DNA of 64,000 nucleotides from Brevundimonas sp. G8 (GTDB taxonomy: Bacteria; Pseudomonadota; Alphaproteobacteria; Caulobacterales; Caulobacteraceae): NCBI RefSeq assembly GCF_902506205.1, contig NZ_LR732816.1, forward strand, positions 2,278,536 to 2,342,535, in the 5' to 3' direction. The first letter of the stretch is position 1. Each line of letters opens with the position of its first letter. The position numbers were made by a program, and so were the translations under genes. This document shows positions 17,267 through 25,056 of the stretch, piece after piece. Below the pieces are notes generated by a model. It ran no database searches, had not been told where the DNA came from, and was given only the letters and a program-made list of their open reading frames with translations.

Positions 17267-18555
17267 CCCCGGGCCTGCCTCTGCGGCGTCAGCGGGGACA
17301 GCAGCGCCCACAGCCGCTCCAGCCCGCCCCCGGCCTCGACCGCCGCACGGCGTCCGCGCTCGCCCATGGCCTTGGCCACGTTCAGGTCCGCCAGCAGCGG
17401 CTCGATCACGCCCGGCAGGTCCGACGGCGCTTGAACCAGCACCAGCCCGCCCGCTTCGGACAGTGCGGAGGTCACCGGAGCCCAGTTCGACGCATCCGGC
17501 CCTGTGATCGTTGGTCGTCCCAGTCGCGCCGGCTCCAGCGGATTGTGCCCCCCGACCGGCGGCAGGCCGATGGCGGGCGCAAACGAGCCGCCCATCACGA
17601 CCACGTCCGCCAGCCGTAGGAACAGGCCCATCTCGTTCAGCGTATCGGCCAGATAGATGTCGGTGTCCGGCCCGATGGTCTCGCCGCGCGAGCGCATGGC
17701 GAAGGCGTATCCCTCGCGCTGCAGGGCCTGGGCGATGTGCGGCCCCCGCTCGGGATGGCGCGGCGTCAGGATCAGACAGACGCGGTCGCCCAGCCGGTCC
17801 AGCGCCCGCACGATGGCGACTTCCTCGCCCTCATGGGTGCTGGCGGCGACGATCACCGGCCGGTCGCCGATGGCGGCGGACACGCGGCTGAAGGCCGCCG
17901 GGTCATGCGGCAAAGGCTCGCCCGACAGCTTCAGGTTCACCAGGCCGTCGATGCGCGCGCCCATGCTCTCCAACCGTTGGGCCGAGGCCCCATCCTGGGG
18001 CAGGACCAGATCGAAGGCGCCGGTCAGCGCCCGCGCCGAGGCCGGAAACCGCGCCCAGCCCTCGACCGTCTTCTCGGTGATCCGCGCGCTGACCAGAGCC
18101 AGTTTCACGCCGCGCCGCTGCGCCTCCAGCAACAGATTGGGCCACAGCTCGCTCTCGACGAACACCGCAAGACTTGGCCGCCAGTGATCCAGAAACCGTG
18201 CGACCACGCCCGGCGCATCGACCGGCGCATACTGATGGATCACCCCCACCGGCAGTCGCTCGGCCAGGATGTGCGCCGAGGTCACGGTGCTGGAGGTGAC
18301 CAGCACGGTCAGGTCCGGCCGCGCCTTCACGAACCGCTCGACCACAGGCAGCAGCGACAGGCTCTCGCCCACGCTGACGCCGTGCAGCCAGACCAGATCG
18401 CCGGCCGGTCGTTCGGCGCGGGTGAAGCCCATCCTTTCGTCCACGCGCACCGGGTCTTCCTTGCCCCGCCGCGCGCGCGCGTCCAGCAGGCGGGGCGCCA
18501 GCGGCTCCAGCGCGCGGGTCGCGAGCCGATAGGCGATCAGCGGCAAAGGCGTCAC
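17263..18555 (-). CDS. waaA: 3-deoxy-D-manno-octulosonic acid transferase
   Basis: A 430-aa GT-B glycosyltransferase that adds Kdo to lipid IVA at the inner membrane. The N-terminal motif WLHGVSVGESLSLLP contains the conserved acceptor-site Glu. The C-terminal domain includes ILTPRHPERGP, FAPAIGLPPVGGHNPLEPA and FGxx-type nucleotide-sugar residues typical of WaaA. The GTG start at 18555 overlaps the upstream TGA as GTGA; an extension upstream lies inside the acyltransferase gene and is rejected. The 3' end overlaps lpxK by 4 nt. Confidence 0.95.
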   Translation of the reverse strand: MTPLPLIAYRLATRALEPLAPRLLDARARRGKEDPVRVDERMGFTRAERPAGDLVWLHGVSVGESLSLLPVVERFVKARPDLTVLVTSSTVTSAHILAERLPVGVIHQYAPVDAPGVVARFLDHWRPSLAVFVESELWPNLLLEAQRRGVKLALVSARITEKTVEGWARFPASARALTGAFDLVLPQDGASAQRLESMGARIDGLVNLKLSGEPLPHDPAAFSRVSAAIGDRPVIVAASTHEGEEVAIVRALDRLGDRVCLILTPRHPERGPHIAQALQREGYAFAMRSRGETIGPDTDIYLADTLNEMGLFLRLADVVVMGGSFAPAIGLPPVGGHNPLEPARLGRPTITGPDASNWAPVTSALSEAGGLVLVQAPSDLPGVIEPLLADLNVAKAMGERGRRAAVEAGGGLERLWALLSPLTPQRQARG

Positions 18556-19235
18556 GGTTTCAGGCCCGTGATCGCATCGGCCCGCGCCTCGACGGCGTTC
18601 AGTCGCGCGGTCCAGTCGGCGAGGACGGCGGCCATGTCGGCACCCTCGGGATAGTCGGCGCGGTCCCAGACGACGGCGCCCTTGCCGAACGGGAGAGGCA
18701 GCAAAGCCCGATCCCAGCTCTTCAGCCGGATCGCCGGGCTGCACGACATGCCGATGAACAGCGCCGGCGCCTTGGACAGTTTCGCCATCAGCGGCAGGCC
18801 CTCGGCCATGACGTTCACGGGGCCGCGCGGCCCATCGGGCGTGATGGCCAGGGCGCCGACCTTCAACTGTTTCAGCCCGTCCCGCAGGGCCTGCGCTCCG
18901 CCCTTGGCCGCAGCGGCCTTGTCCTTGTTGGCGGACGACCCGCGCACCGCGGGGAAACCCTGACGCGCCACGGCCTTGGCGATGAACTCGCCGTCTGCGG
19001 ACAGGGAGATCAGGGCCTTGGCCGGTTGCGCCCTAACCAGCGGCCAGCACGCCGGGGCCAGGGCGATGCGCGAATGCCAGAAGACGCACAGAACGCCGCC
19101 CCCCTGATCCCACACCTTTTCTGCGACCGGTTGGTTCTCGTGCGTCCAACGGATGGTCTTGATGCAGAACCGCATCCACTGCGCCAGGGTCCAGGCCAAG
19201 GCGGACTGGACGACGGGATTGCGAAACGGCCTCAC
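18552..19235 (-). CDS. DUF374 lysophospholipid acyltransferase-like protein
   Basis: A 227-aa membrane-associated protein of the DUF374 family. It contains the acyltransferase-like stretch VFWHSRIALAP, SLSADGEFIAK, and TPDGPRGPVNVMAEG, typical of this group. It may acylate a lipid A or glycerophospholipid precursor; the exact acceptor is not known. Conserved placement between msbA and waaA, with 4-nt overlaps on both sides, ties it to lipid A/Kdo biosynthesis. Confidence 0.9.
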   Translation of the reverse strand: MRPFRNPVVQSALAWTLAQWMRFCIKTIRWTHENQPVAEKVWDQGGGVLCVFWHSRIALAPACWPLVRAQPAKALISLSADGEFIAKAVARQGFPAVRGSSANKDKAAAAKGGAQALRDGLKQLKVGALAITPDGPRGPVNVMAEGLPLMAKLSKAPALFIGMSCSPAIRLKSWDRALLPLPFGKGAVVWDRADYPEGADMAAVLADWTARLNAVEARADAITGLKP

Positions 19236-21061
19236 GCGACGGTCTCGACCGTGGGCGAGGCGCCGTCCAGCGACTGCTGGCGGGCCAGGCGGGAATAGAG
19301 GCCGCCCTTGGCGACCAGGGCGTCGTGCGACCCTTCCTCGACCACGCGGCCGGCCTCGATCACATAGATGCGGTCGGCGTTGCGAACGGTCGACAGACGG
19401 TGGGCGATCATCAGGGTGGCGCGGCCCTGCATCAGCCGCTCCAGCGCCGCCTGGACCAGGGCCTCGCTCTCGGTGTCGAGCGCGCTGGTCGCCTCGTCCA
19501 GCAACAGGATGGGCGCGTCCTTGACGAAGGCGCGGGCGATGGCGATCCGCTGGCGCTGACCGCCCGACAGGCGCAGGCCCGCCTCGCCGGCGCGGGTATC
19601 GTAGCCTTGCGGCAAGGCGGTGATGAAGTCGTGGGCGGCGGCGGACCTTGCGGCCTCTTCGATCTGGGCTTGAGTCGCGCCCGGCCGGCCATAGGCGATG
19701 TTGGCGGCGATGGTGTCGTCGAACAGGAAGGGCTCCTGCGTCACCAGGGCGATATGGTCGCGCAGGTCGTGGATGCGCAGGCTTCGCACGTCGGCGCCGT
19801 TGATCGTCACCGCCCCGCCCGTCACATCATAGAAGCGCGGCAGCAGGCTCAGGATCGTGCTCTTGCCCCCGCCCGACGGCCCGACCAGGGCCACCGTCTC
19901 GCCCGGCGCGACACGAAGCGACACGGCGCTCAGCGTCGGCTCCCCGCCGGGGGCGTAGGCGAACGACACCTGATCCAGCACCACCTCGACCGGCCCGGCG
20001 GCTAGGGGCGCAGCGTCGGGGGCTTCACGGATCTCGGCCTCTATGTCCAGGGCGCCGAACAGGCGACGCGCGGCGGTTAAGCCCTCGCTCATCACCGTCG
20101 CCAGATTGGTCACCTGGCGCAGGGCTTGCCCCGCGGCCAGCAGCATGCCGATGAAGGCGGCGAACCCGCCCACGGTCATCTCGTCCGACTGTGCGCGCCA
20201 TCCGGCATAGGCCATGACGGCGGCGACGACGACATAGGCGACCATATCGCTGGACGGACCGGCGAAGGCGCGGGCGTTGGCGCCCTTGATCACATGGCGC
20301 TGGCGTCGCGCCACCACCTCGGCGACACGGTCCTGTTCGGCCGCCTCGCGGTTCTCGATCTTGATCAGGCGAACCCCGTCCAGGTTCTCCATCAGGGCGG
20401 TGGACAGGTTCTCAGTCTCGGCCATGGCGCCCACCGCGGCCTTGCGTGTCTTGCGACCGAACCGGCGCAGCACCAGCGCCACCAGCGGCACCCCCAGCAG
20501 CACGACCATGGTCAGCTGCCAGTCGATGAAGACCATAAAGGTCAGCACCGCGATCAGGGTCAGCAGGTTCTGGGTGTAGTTGACCAAGCCCGAGGTGAAG
20601 GCCTCGCGCACCATATTAGCGTCGAACAGCACAGACGAAACGAAGCCGCCGGAATGCTGGCTGCGCAGCCGGGCCAAGTCGGCGCGGATCATGGCCCCGA
20701 ACAGCCGGATCTGGATGTCGCCGACGATGCTGTGGCCCAAACGGTTGACCAAGGCGGCCTGCCCCAAGGCCGCCAGCGTGCGCACCAGGGCCACCGTCAG
20801 AATCGCGGCGGGGATCCAGATCAGCGCCTTGTCCGGCGAAAAGCTGACGACGCCGAACAGGCTGATCGGCTCAGTCCCGTTGAGGAACAGCCCATTGATC
20901 GCCGGCTGCAGCAGCTTCAACAAGGCCGCCGTCAGCAGGCCGGTCGCCGCCGCGCACAGCACCGACAGGATCAGCGATCCCTTGTGCTTGGACAGATAGT
21001 CGCGCCAGATCCGCGCCAGCAGGGCGCGCAGGGGCATGGTCTCTGAGGCGGCGACGGTCAT
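19232..21061 (-). CDS. msbA: MsbA-like ABC transporter (permease and ATPase fused)
   Basis: A 609-aa half-transporter: six predicted transmembrane helices over residues about 20-310 and a nucleotide-binding domain with Walker A GPSGGGKST, signature LSGGQRQRIAIARA, Walker B ILLLDEAT and a switch His in MIAHRLS. Next to waaA and lpxK it is most probably the lipid A flippase, though the sequence alone fits any exporter of this class. The ATG at 21061 (MTVAASET) is preferred over a TTG 30 nt upstream. It is divergent from the phosphatase gene at 21142. Confidence 0.88.
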   Translation of the reverse strand: MTVAASETMPLRALLARIWRDYLSKHKGSLILSVLCAAATGLLTAALLKLLQPAINGLFLNGTEPISLFGVVSFSPDKALIWIPAAILTVALVRTLAALGQAALVNRLGHSIVGDIQIRLFGAMIRADLARLRSQHSGGFVSSVLFDANMVREAFTSGLVNYTQNLLTLIAVLTFMVFIDWQLTMVVLLGVPLVALVLRRFGRKTRKAAVGAMAETENLSTALMENLDGVRLIKIENREAAEQDRVAEVVARRQRHVIKGANARAFAGPSSDMVAYVVVAAVMAYAGWRAQSDEMTVGGFAAFIGMLLAAGQALRQVTNLATVMSEGLTAARRLFGALDIEAEIREAPDAAPLAAGPVEVVLDQVSFAYAPGGEPTLSAVSLRVAPGETVALVGPSGGGKSTILSLLPRFYDVTGGAVTINGADVRSLRIHDLRDHIALVTQEPFLFDDTIAANIAYGRPGATQAQIEEAARSAAAHDFITALPQGYDTRAGEAGLRLSGGQRQRIAIARAFVKDAPILLLDEATSALDTESEALVQAALERLMQGRATLMIAHRLSTVRNADRIYVIEAGRVVEEGSHDALVAKGGLYSRLARQQSLDGASPTVETVA

Positions 21062-21141
21062 CGGCTCTCGGTCGGACGGCTTGCGGTTCAAGTCAAGCCG
21101 GGACAGGTGACGCGGCGGCTCAGGATCGCTATCTGGCGGGC

Positions 21142-21807
21142 ATGGCGCGCTTCGACCTCTCGACCGCGATGGGCCGTTTTCGGGCGCATTGGCATTATTT
21201 CTGGGCCGACCACGCGTTTCTGCGCCTGGCGTTTTCCAATGCCCACTGGCTGGGGCCGGACCTTGTGCGCACCAACCAGCCCTCGCCGCGCCAGCTGGCC
21301 TACTGGAAATCCAGGGGCGTCAAGACGGTCATCAACCTGCGCGGCGAGCGGGATGAGGGCTATTACTGGCTGGAGCGCGAGGCCTGCGAACGGCTGGGCC
21401 TGACCCTGATCGACGCCCCGCTCGATTCGCGCGATCCGCCCGAGACGGTGCGCATCCACCGCGCGCGTGAGCTGTTCAAGACGATCCAGTATCCGGTGTT
21501 GATCCACTGCAAGTCCGGGGCGGATCGGGCCGGGATGATGGCGGTCTTTTATCGCCACTTCCACCTGGGCGAGCCGATCTCCATCGCCATGAAACAGCTG
21601 TCCAAGAAATACCTCCACTCGCGCGAAGGTCTGACTGGCGTGCTCGACTATACGCTGGAGAAATACGTCGCCGAGATCGAACCTCGAGGCATCAGCTTCA
21701 TCGACTGGGTCGACAGCCCCGACTACGACCCCAAGGCCATCCGCGCCGAGTTCAAGGCCGGCTGGTGGGGCACGCTGCTGACTGACAAGCTGCTGCGGCG
21801 GGAGTAG
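21142..21807 (+). CDS. Protein-tyrosine-phosphatase-family enzyme within lipid A cluster
   Basis: A 221-aa protein with the CX5R active-site loop HCKSGADR (residues 122-129; Cys123, Arg129) and a general-acid candidate in APLDSRD. It resembles dual-specificity/PTP-like phosphatases. In Caulobacter a PTP-family protein, CtpA, has been implicated in removing lipid A phosphate (from memory); the position of this gene amid msbA, waaA, lpxK and DUF4170 makes a lipid rather than a protein substrate plausible. That is inference. It has an aromatic-rich N terminus (HWHYFWADHAF) that may touch the membrane, but no clear signal peptide. Confidence 0.88.
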   Translation: MARFDLSTAMGRFRAHWHYFWADHAFLRLAFSNAHWLGPDLVRTNQPSPRQLAYWKSRGVKTVINLRGERDEGYYWLEREACERLGLTLIDAPLDSRDPPETVRIHRARELFKTIQYPVLIHCKSGADRAGMMAVFYRHFHLGEPISIAMKQLSKKYLHSREGLTGVLDYTLEKYVAEIEPRGISFIDWVDSPDYDPKAIRAEFKAGWWGTLLTDKLLRRE

Positions 21808-21812
21808 GGAGC

Positions 21813-22025
21813 TCAGCCCCAGGGGCCAGCCTTAGGTTCCTCGCCGCCTTCGCCGTTCGCGCGCGCCTCGGCCGCCAGTTCGGCGTCGCGCCGCGCCTTG
21901 CGATCAGCCTCCCAACGCTTGAACCACCGCGCATAGTTCATCTTGTCGCGCAGCGAAAAGCAGAACAGCCCCAGCACCGCCAGCAGGCTGACCAGTTGAA
22001 AGGTCTGTTGCGGTTCCAGGTTCAT
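21813..22025 (-). CDS. Small single-pass membrane protein (70 aa)
   Basis: The product begins MNLEPQQTFQLVSLLAVLGLF, with one transmembrane helix (about residues 9-26) followed by a highly charged cytoplasmic tail rich in Arg, Lys, Glu and Ala. GAGGA precedes the ATG at 22025. No family is recognised. It ends 5 nt from the convergent phosphatase gene and follows DUF4170 on the same strand. Confidence 0.7.
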   Translation of the reverse strand: MNLEPQQTFQLVSLLAVLGLFCFSLRDKMNYARWFKRWEADRKARRDAELAAEARANGEGGEEPKAGPWG

Positions 22026-22103
22026 GATCGTCCTCGCATCCACGCCTAACGTCTGGATCGGGGAGCCGGTTCGGCTCCCCGATGTCGCACTCAGGCCCGA
22101 TTT

Positions 22104-22349
22104 TTAGGCCGCGTCGCCGCGCGGATCGATCAGCTTGTGGGCGTGCAGGATGAAATAGCGCATGTGGGCATTGTCCACGGTCGCCTGGGCGCGGGCCTTC
22201 CAGGCCTTCTTGGCCTCGTCATAGCTGCCGAAGGCGCCGACGAATTCGACTTGCGACAGATCGCGGAACGTCGGCTCGCCCAGGTGACGAAGCTCGCCGC
22301 CGATGACGATGTGCAGAAGTTGCGGCGGGACGGCGTTCTGATCGGTCAT
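22104..22349 (-). CDS. DUF4170 protein
   Basis: An 81-aa cytoplasmic protein with the DUF4170 pattern: LLHIVIGGELRHL, QVEFVGAFGSYDEAKKAWK, AQATVDNAHMRYFILHAHKL and a DP ending. Its function is unknown. In alphaproteobacteria this family is regularly found beside the IMPase-like, DUF374, waaA and lpxK genes, as here, suggesting a link to Kdo/lipid A metabolism. Confidence 0.9.
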   Translation of the reverse strand: MTDQNAVPPQLLHIVIGGELRHLGEPTFRDLSQVEFVGAFGSYDEAKKAWKARAQATVDNAHMRYFILHAHKLIDPRGDAA

Positions 22350-22456
22350 CGAAAATCCTGAAGGCTGGGCCCGAAGGCAGGGGGAGGAGGTTTGCGCGCG
22401 GCATAGGCCGAGAACGCCCTCGGATCAATGTGGGTCGGGGTTTTTCCGCCCTCGCC

Positions 22457-23254
22457 TTAGGTCGATAAAGGCACGTTTTTACACCGCCGCACGATCATCG
22501 GCTGGATCAGCGGGGCCGCGCAGACCAGGCTGGCCTGACGTGGATCCGGCCGGTTGAACGCCCACGGCCGCCCGTGGTGATCGCTGACCTTGGCGCCCGC
22601 CTCCTGCGCGATCAGGCAGCCGGCGGCGACATCCCAGTCCCACTTCGGCGTCAGGGCCAGGGCGGCGTCGAAGGCGCCGGCGGCGACCAGCGCCATCCGA
22701 TAGGCCAGGGCGTTGCGCTTGGAGAACCGCATCGGCGGCCAGGGCTCGTCGTCGAAATAGGGCGCTTCGATCAGTCGCGCATCGCCCAGGATGGAGGCGT
22801 CCTCCAGGGTATCGACATCCGAGGCGTGGATCGGCCGGCCGTTGCGTCGCGCCCCGCCGCCGCGCACAGCCACATAGGTCTCCTCGACTTCGGGCGCATG
22901 GATGACGGCGGCGACGACCTCGCCGTCCTCGACTACGGCGATGGGCACGCACCACCACGGCGTCCGCTTCATATAGGCGACCGTCCCGTCGATGGGGTCG
23001 ACGATGAAGATGCGCCGCTTCGACAGCCGCTCGGGCGAATCCGCCGTCTCCTCCGACAGCCAGCCATAGTCCGGCCGCGCCGACAGCAGCCGGTCCTTCA
23101 GCATGGCGTCCACCTTCAGGTCGCCGCTGGTGACGGGCGAGCCGCCGACCTTGGATTCGATCTTCAGCCCCGCCTCGCGTTCGGCGATAGCCAACGTCCC
23201 GGCGTCGATGGCCGCCTGGCGGATCAGGTCGAGGTCGGCGTCCAGATCCATCAT
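22457..23254 (-). CDS. Inositol monophosphatase-superfamily phosphatase (CysQ-like)
   Basis: A 265-aa metal-dependent sugar/nucleotide phosphatase. The first motif is IFIVDPIDGTVAYM and the second WDWDVAAGCLIAQEAG; the Glu cluster WLSEETADS is also present. CysQ-type 3'(2'),5'-bisphosphate nucleotidase and inositol-phosphatase activities are both possible. The start ATG overlaps the pmbA stop (ATGA). The context with DUF4170 and lipid A genes is conserved among relatives. Confidence 0.9.
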   Translation of the reverse strand: MMDLDADLDLIRQAAIDAGTLAIAEREAGLKIESKVGGSPVTSGDLKVDAMLKDRLLSARPDYGWLSEETADSPERLSKRRIFIVDPIDGTVAYMKRTPWWCVPIAVVEDGEVVAAVIHAPEVEETYVAVRGGGARRNGRPIHASDVDTLEDASILGDARLIEAPYFDDEPWPPMRFSKRNALAYRMALVAAGAFDAALALTPKWDWDVAAGCLIAQEAGAKVSDHHGRPWAFNRPDPRQASLVCAAPLIQPMIVRRCKNVPLST

Positions 23255-24606
23255 TTTCCCGCGATGGCCACCGCGTCGAACATCAGGCTGGGCACGTTGA
23301 ACCCGCCCCGGAACTCCAGGTCCGATCCGCGCTGAATGCGCAGATACAGGTCGGTCAGCTTGCCCGCCACCGTGACCTCGCTGACCGGATAGGCGATCAC
23401 GCCGTTTTCGAACCAGAAGCCGGACACACCGGCGGACCAGTCGCCGGTATTTCCGTTCAGCGACGGCCCGAACATGGAGGTGACCAGCAGGCCGGTCCCG
23501 GCGTCCGCCATCAGGCCCGCCAGATCCCGCTCGCCCGGCTCCATGTGCAGATTGTGGGTCGAGACGCCGGACGGCCCGGCCAGACCGCGCGCCGCATGGC
23601 CGGTCGATTCCAGACCCAACTGGCGAGCGGCGGCGCTGTTCAACAGCCAGGTGTTCAGCACCCCATCCTCGAACAGGGCGCGCTTCTCGACCGCCACGCC
23701 CTCGTCGTCGAACGGGGTGGATCCCATGCCGCGCGGGCGGAATGGATCGTCGATCAGGGTTACGCCCTCGGCGAACACCCGCTGGCCCAGCCGCTCCTTC
23801 AGGAAGGAGGTGCCGCGCGCGATGGATGGGCCGGAAATGGCGCCGATGGCCGGCGACACGATCTGGCCCGACATGCGGTTGTCGAAGATGACCGGGGCCG
23901 TGGTCGAGGCGATCTTGCGCGGCCCCACGCGGGCGACCGCGCGCTCGCCCGCCGTGCGCCCTATCAGCTCGGGGGCCGGCAGGTCGGACAGGTGACGGGT
24001 CGAACGGCTCTCGCCGCCGCGCTCCATCGCGCCGTCCTTTTCCGCGATGACGCCGACGCCCAGCGAGAAGGCCGAACCTTCATAGGCGCCATCGAACCCG
24101 TGCGAGGTCACCAGACGCCAGCGGGTGGAGGACCAGCCGGCATGGCCGCCCTCCGACCGCGCCACGCCCGTCACGGCCAAGGCCGCCGCTTCGGCTTCGG
24201 CCGAGACCTGTTCCAGGACTTGAGCGCTGCGCTCGCTGGGATCGAACAGGTCTAGATCGACGAACGGCCCGCGCGCCAACCGATCCTCGGGGGCGAAACC
24301 GGCATGGGGATCTTCCGGCGCCAGACGCGCCATGGCCACGGCCCGTTCGACCAGTCGCGCCTGGGTCGCGGGCGAAAGATCGGAGGCCGAGACCGACGCC
24401 TGGCGCTGGCCCACGAAGACCCTCAGGCCCAGGTCGCGCGATTCCTCACGTTCGACGTCTTCCAGCTTGCCGTTGCGCACCCCGACCGACAGGGACCGGC
24501 GATCGGCGCTGACCGCCTCGGCGGCGTCGGCGCCGGCCCTTAAGGCCGCCTGGACGATGTCGTTGAGAAGATCGGTGGAAACGGGCGCAGCCAGGGTTTC
24601 AGTCAT
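23251..24606 (-). CDS. pmbA: PmbA/TldE subunit of the TldD-TldE metalloprotease
   Basis: A 451-aa protein of the TldD/PmbA family. TldE supports its partner TldD, which carries the metal-binding motif; together they cleave unfolded peptides and mature some ribosomal peptides. Visible family segments are the N-terminal RSLSVGVRNGKLEDVEREES and the C-terminal FDNRMSGQIVSPAIGAISG, GMGSTPFDDEGV, and GLLVTSMFGPSLNGNTGDWS. Normal length. No tldD is in the window. It leads the phosphatase gene with a 4-nt overlap. Confidence 0.93.
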   Translation of the reverse strand: MTETLAAPVSTDLLNDIVQAALRAGADAAEAVSADRRSLSVGVRNGKLEDVEREESRDLGLRVFVGQRQASVSASDLSPATQARLVERAVAMARLAPEDPHAGFAPEDRLARGPFVDLDLFDPSERSAQVLEQVSAEAEAAALAVTGVARSEGGHAGWSSTRWRLVTSHGFDGAYEGSAFSLGVGVIAEKDGAMERGGESRSTRHLSDLPAPELIGRTAGERAVARVGPRKIASTTAPVIFDNRMSGQIVSPAIGAISGPSIARGTSFLKERLGQRVFAEGVTLIDDPFRPRGMGSTPFDDEGVAVEKRALFEDGVLNTWLLNSAAARQLGLESTGHAARGLAGPSGVSTHNLHMEPGERDLAGLMADAGTGLLVTSMFGPSLNGNTGDWSAGVSGFWFENGVIAYPVSEVTVAGKLTDLYLRIQRGSDLEFRGGFNVPSLMFDAVAIAGK

Positions 24607-24645
24607 GCCCCGATATGGCGGACGGCTTGCTGCACCGCAACCGCG

Positions 24646-25053
24646 TCAGACGACGGCGAAGGCGATCAGGCCCACGGCCGCCGTCAGTAAGGCCACCCAG
24701 GTCAGCAACATGCCGATCACCCGACCCAGCGACGGCCCGGTCTGGAACAGCAGGCCCAGGGCATGGACAATCCGTCCGACCAGCAGGGTCGCGCCAACGC
24801 CGTGAACCATCCAGGCGGGCGCGCCGACGGCGGCCAGCAGCAGCATGGCGATCATGCCCGGCGTCGCATATTCCACCAGATTGCCGAAGGCCCGGCTGGC
24901 GGCCATCAGGTCCGAGTTTCCGCCGTCCCCGAACGACACCATGTGCTTGCGCCGTCCGCTGACCACGATGCCCGACAGCACCAGCATCATCAGGATCAGC
25001 AGGCCGCTCCACAGGGCGGCGGCCTGGACGGCGTACATCAGCGGTGTGGTCAT
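24646..25053 (-). CDS. MAPEG-family membrane protein
   Basis: A 135-aa protein with four predicted transmembrane helices. The segment VSFGDGGNSDLMAASRAFGNLVEY matches the MAPEG family (eicosanoid and glutathione metabolism-type proteins), in which this loop carries the conserved Arg and Asn. In bacteria these may be glutathione-dependent detoxification enzymes; the actual substrate is unknown. It lies 3 nt after the M14 peptidase start-side boundary on the opposite end of that gene, with both on the minus strand. Confidence 0.85.
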   Translation of the reverse strand: MTTPLMYAVQAAALWSGLLILMMLVLSGIVVSGRRKHMVSFGDGGNSDLMAASRAFGNLVEYATPGMIAMLLLAAVGAPAWMVHGVGATLLVGRIVHALGLLFQTGPSLGRVIGMLLTWVALLTAAVGLIAFAVV

Positions 25054-25056
25054 GGA

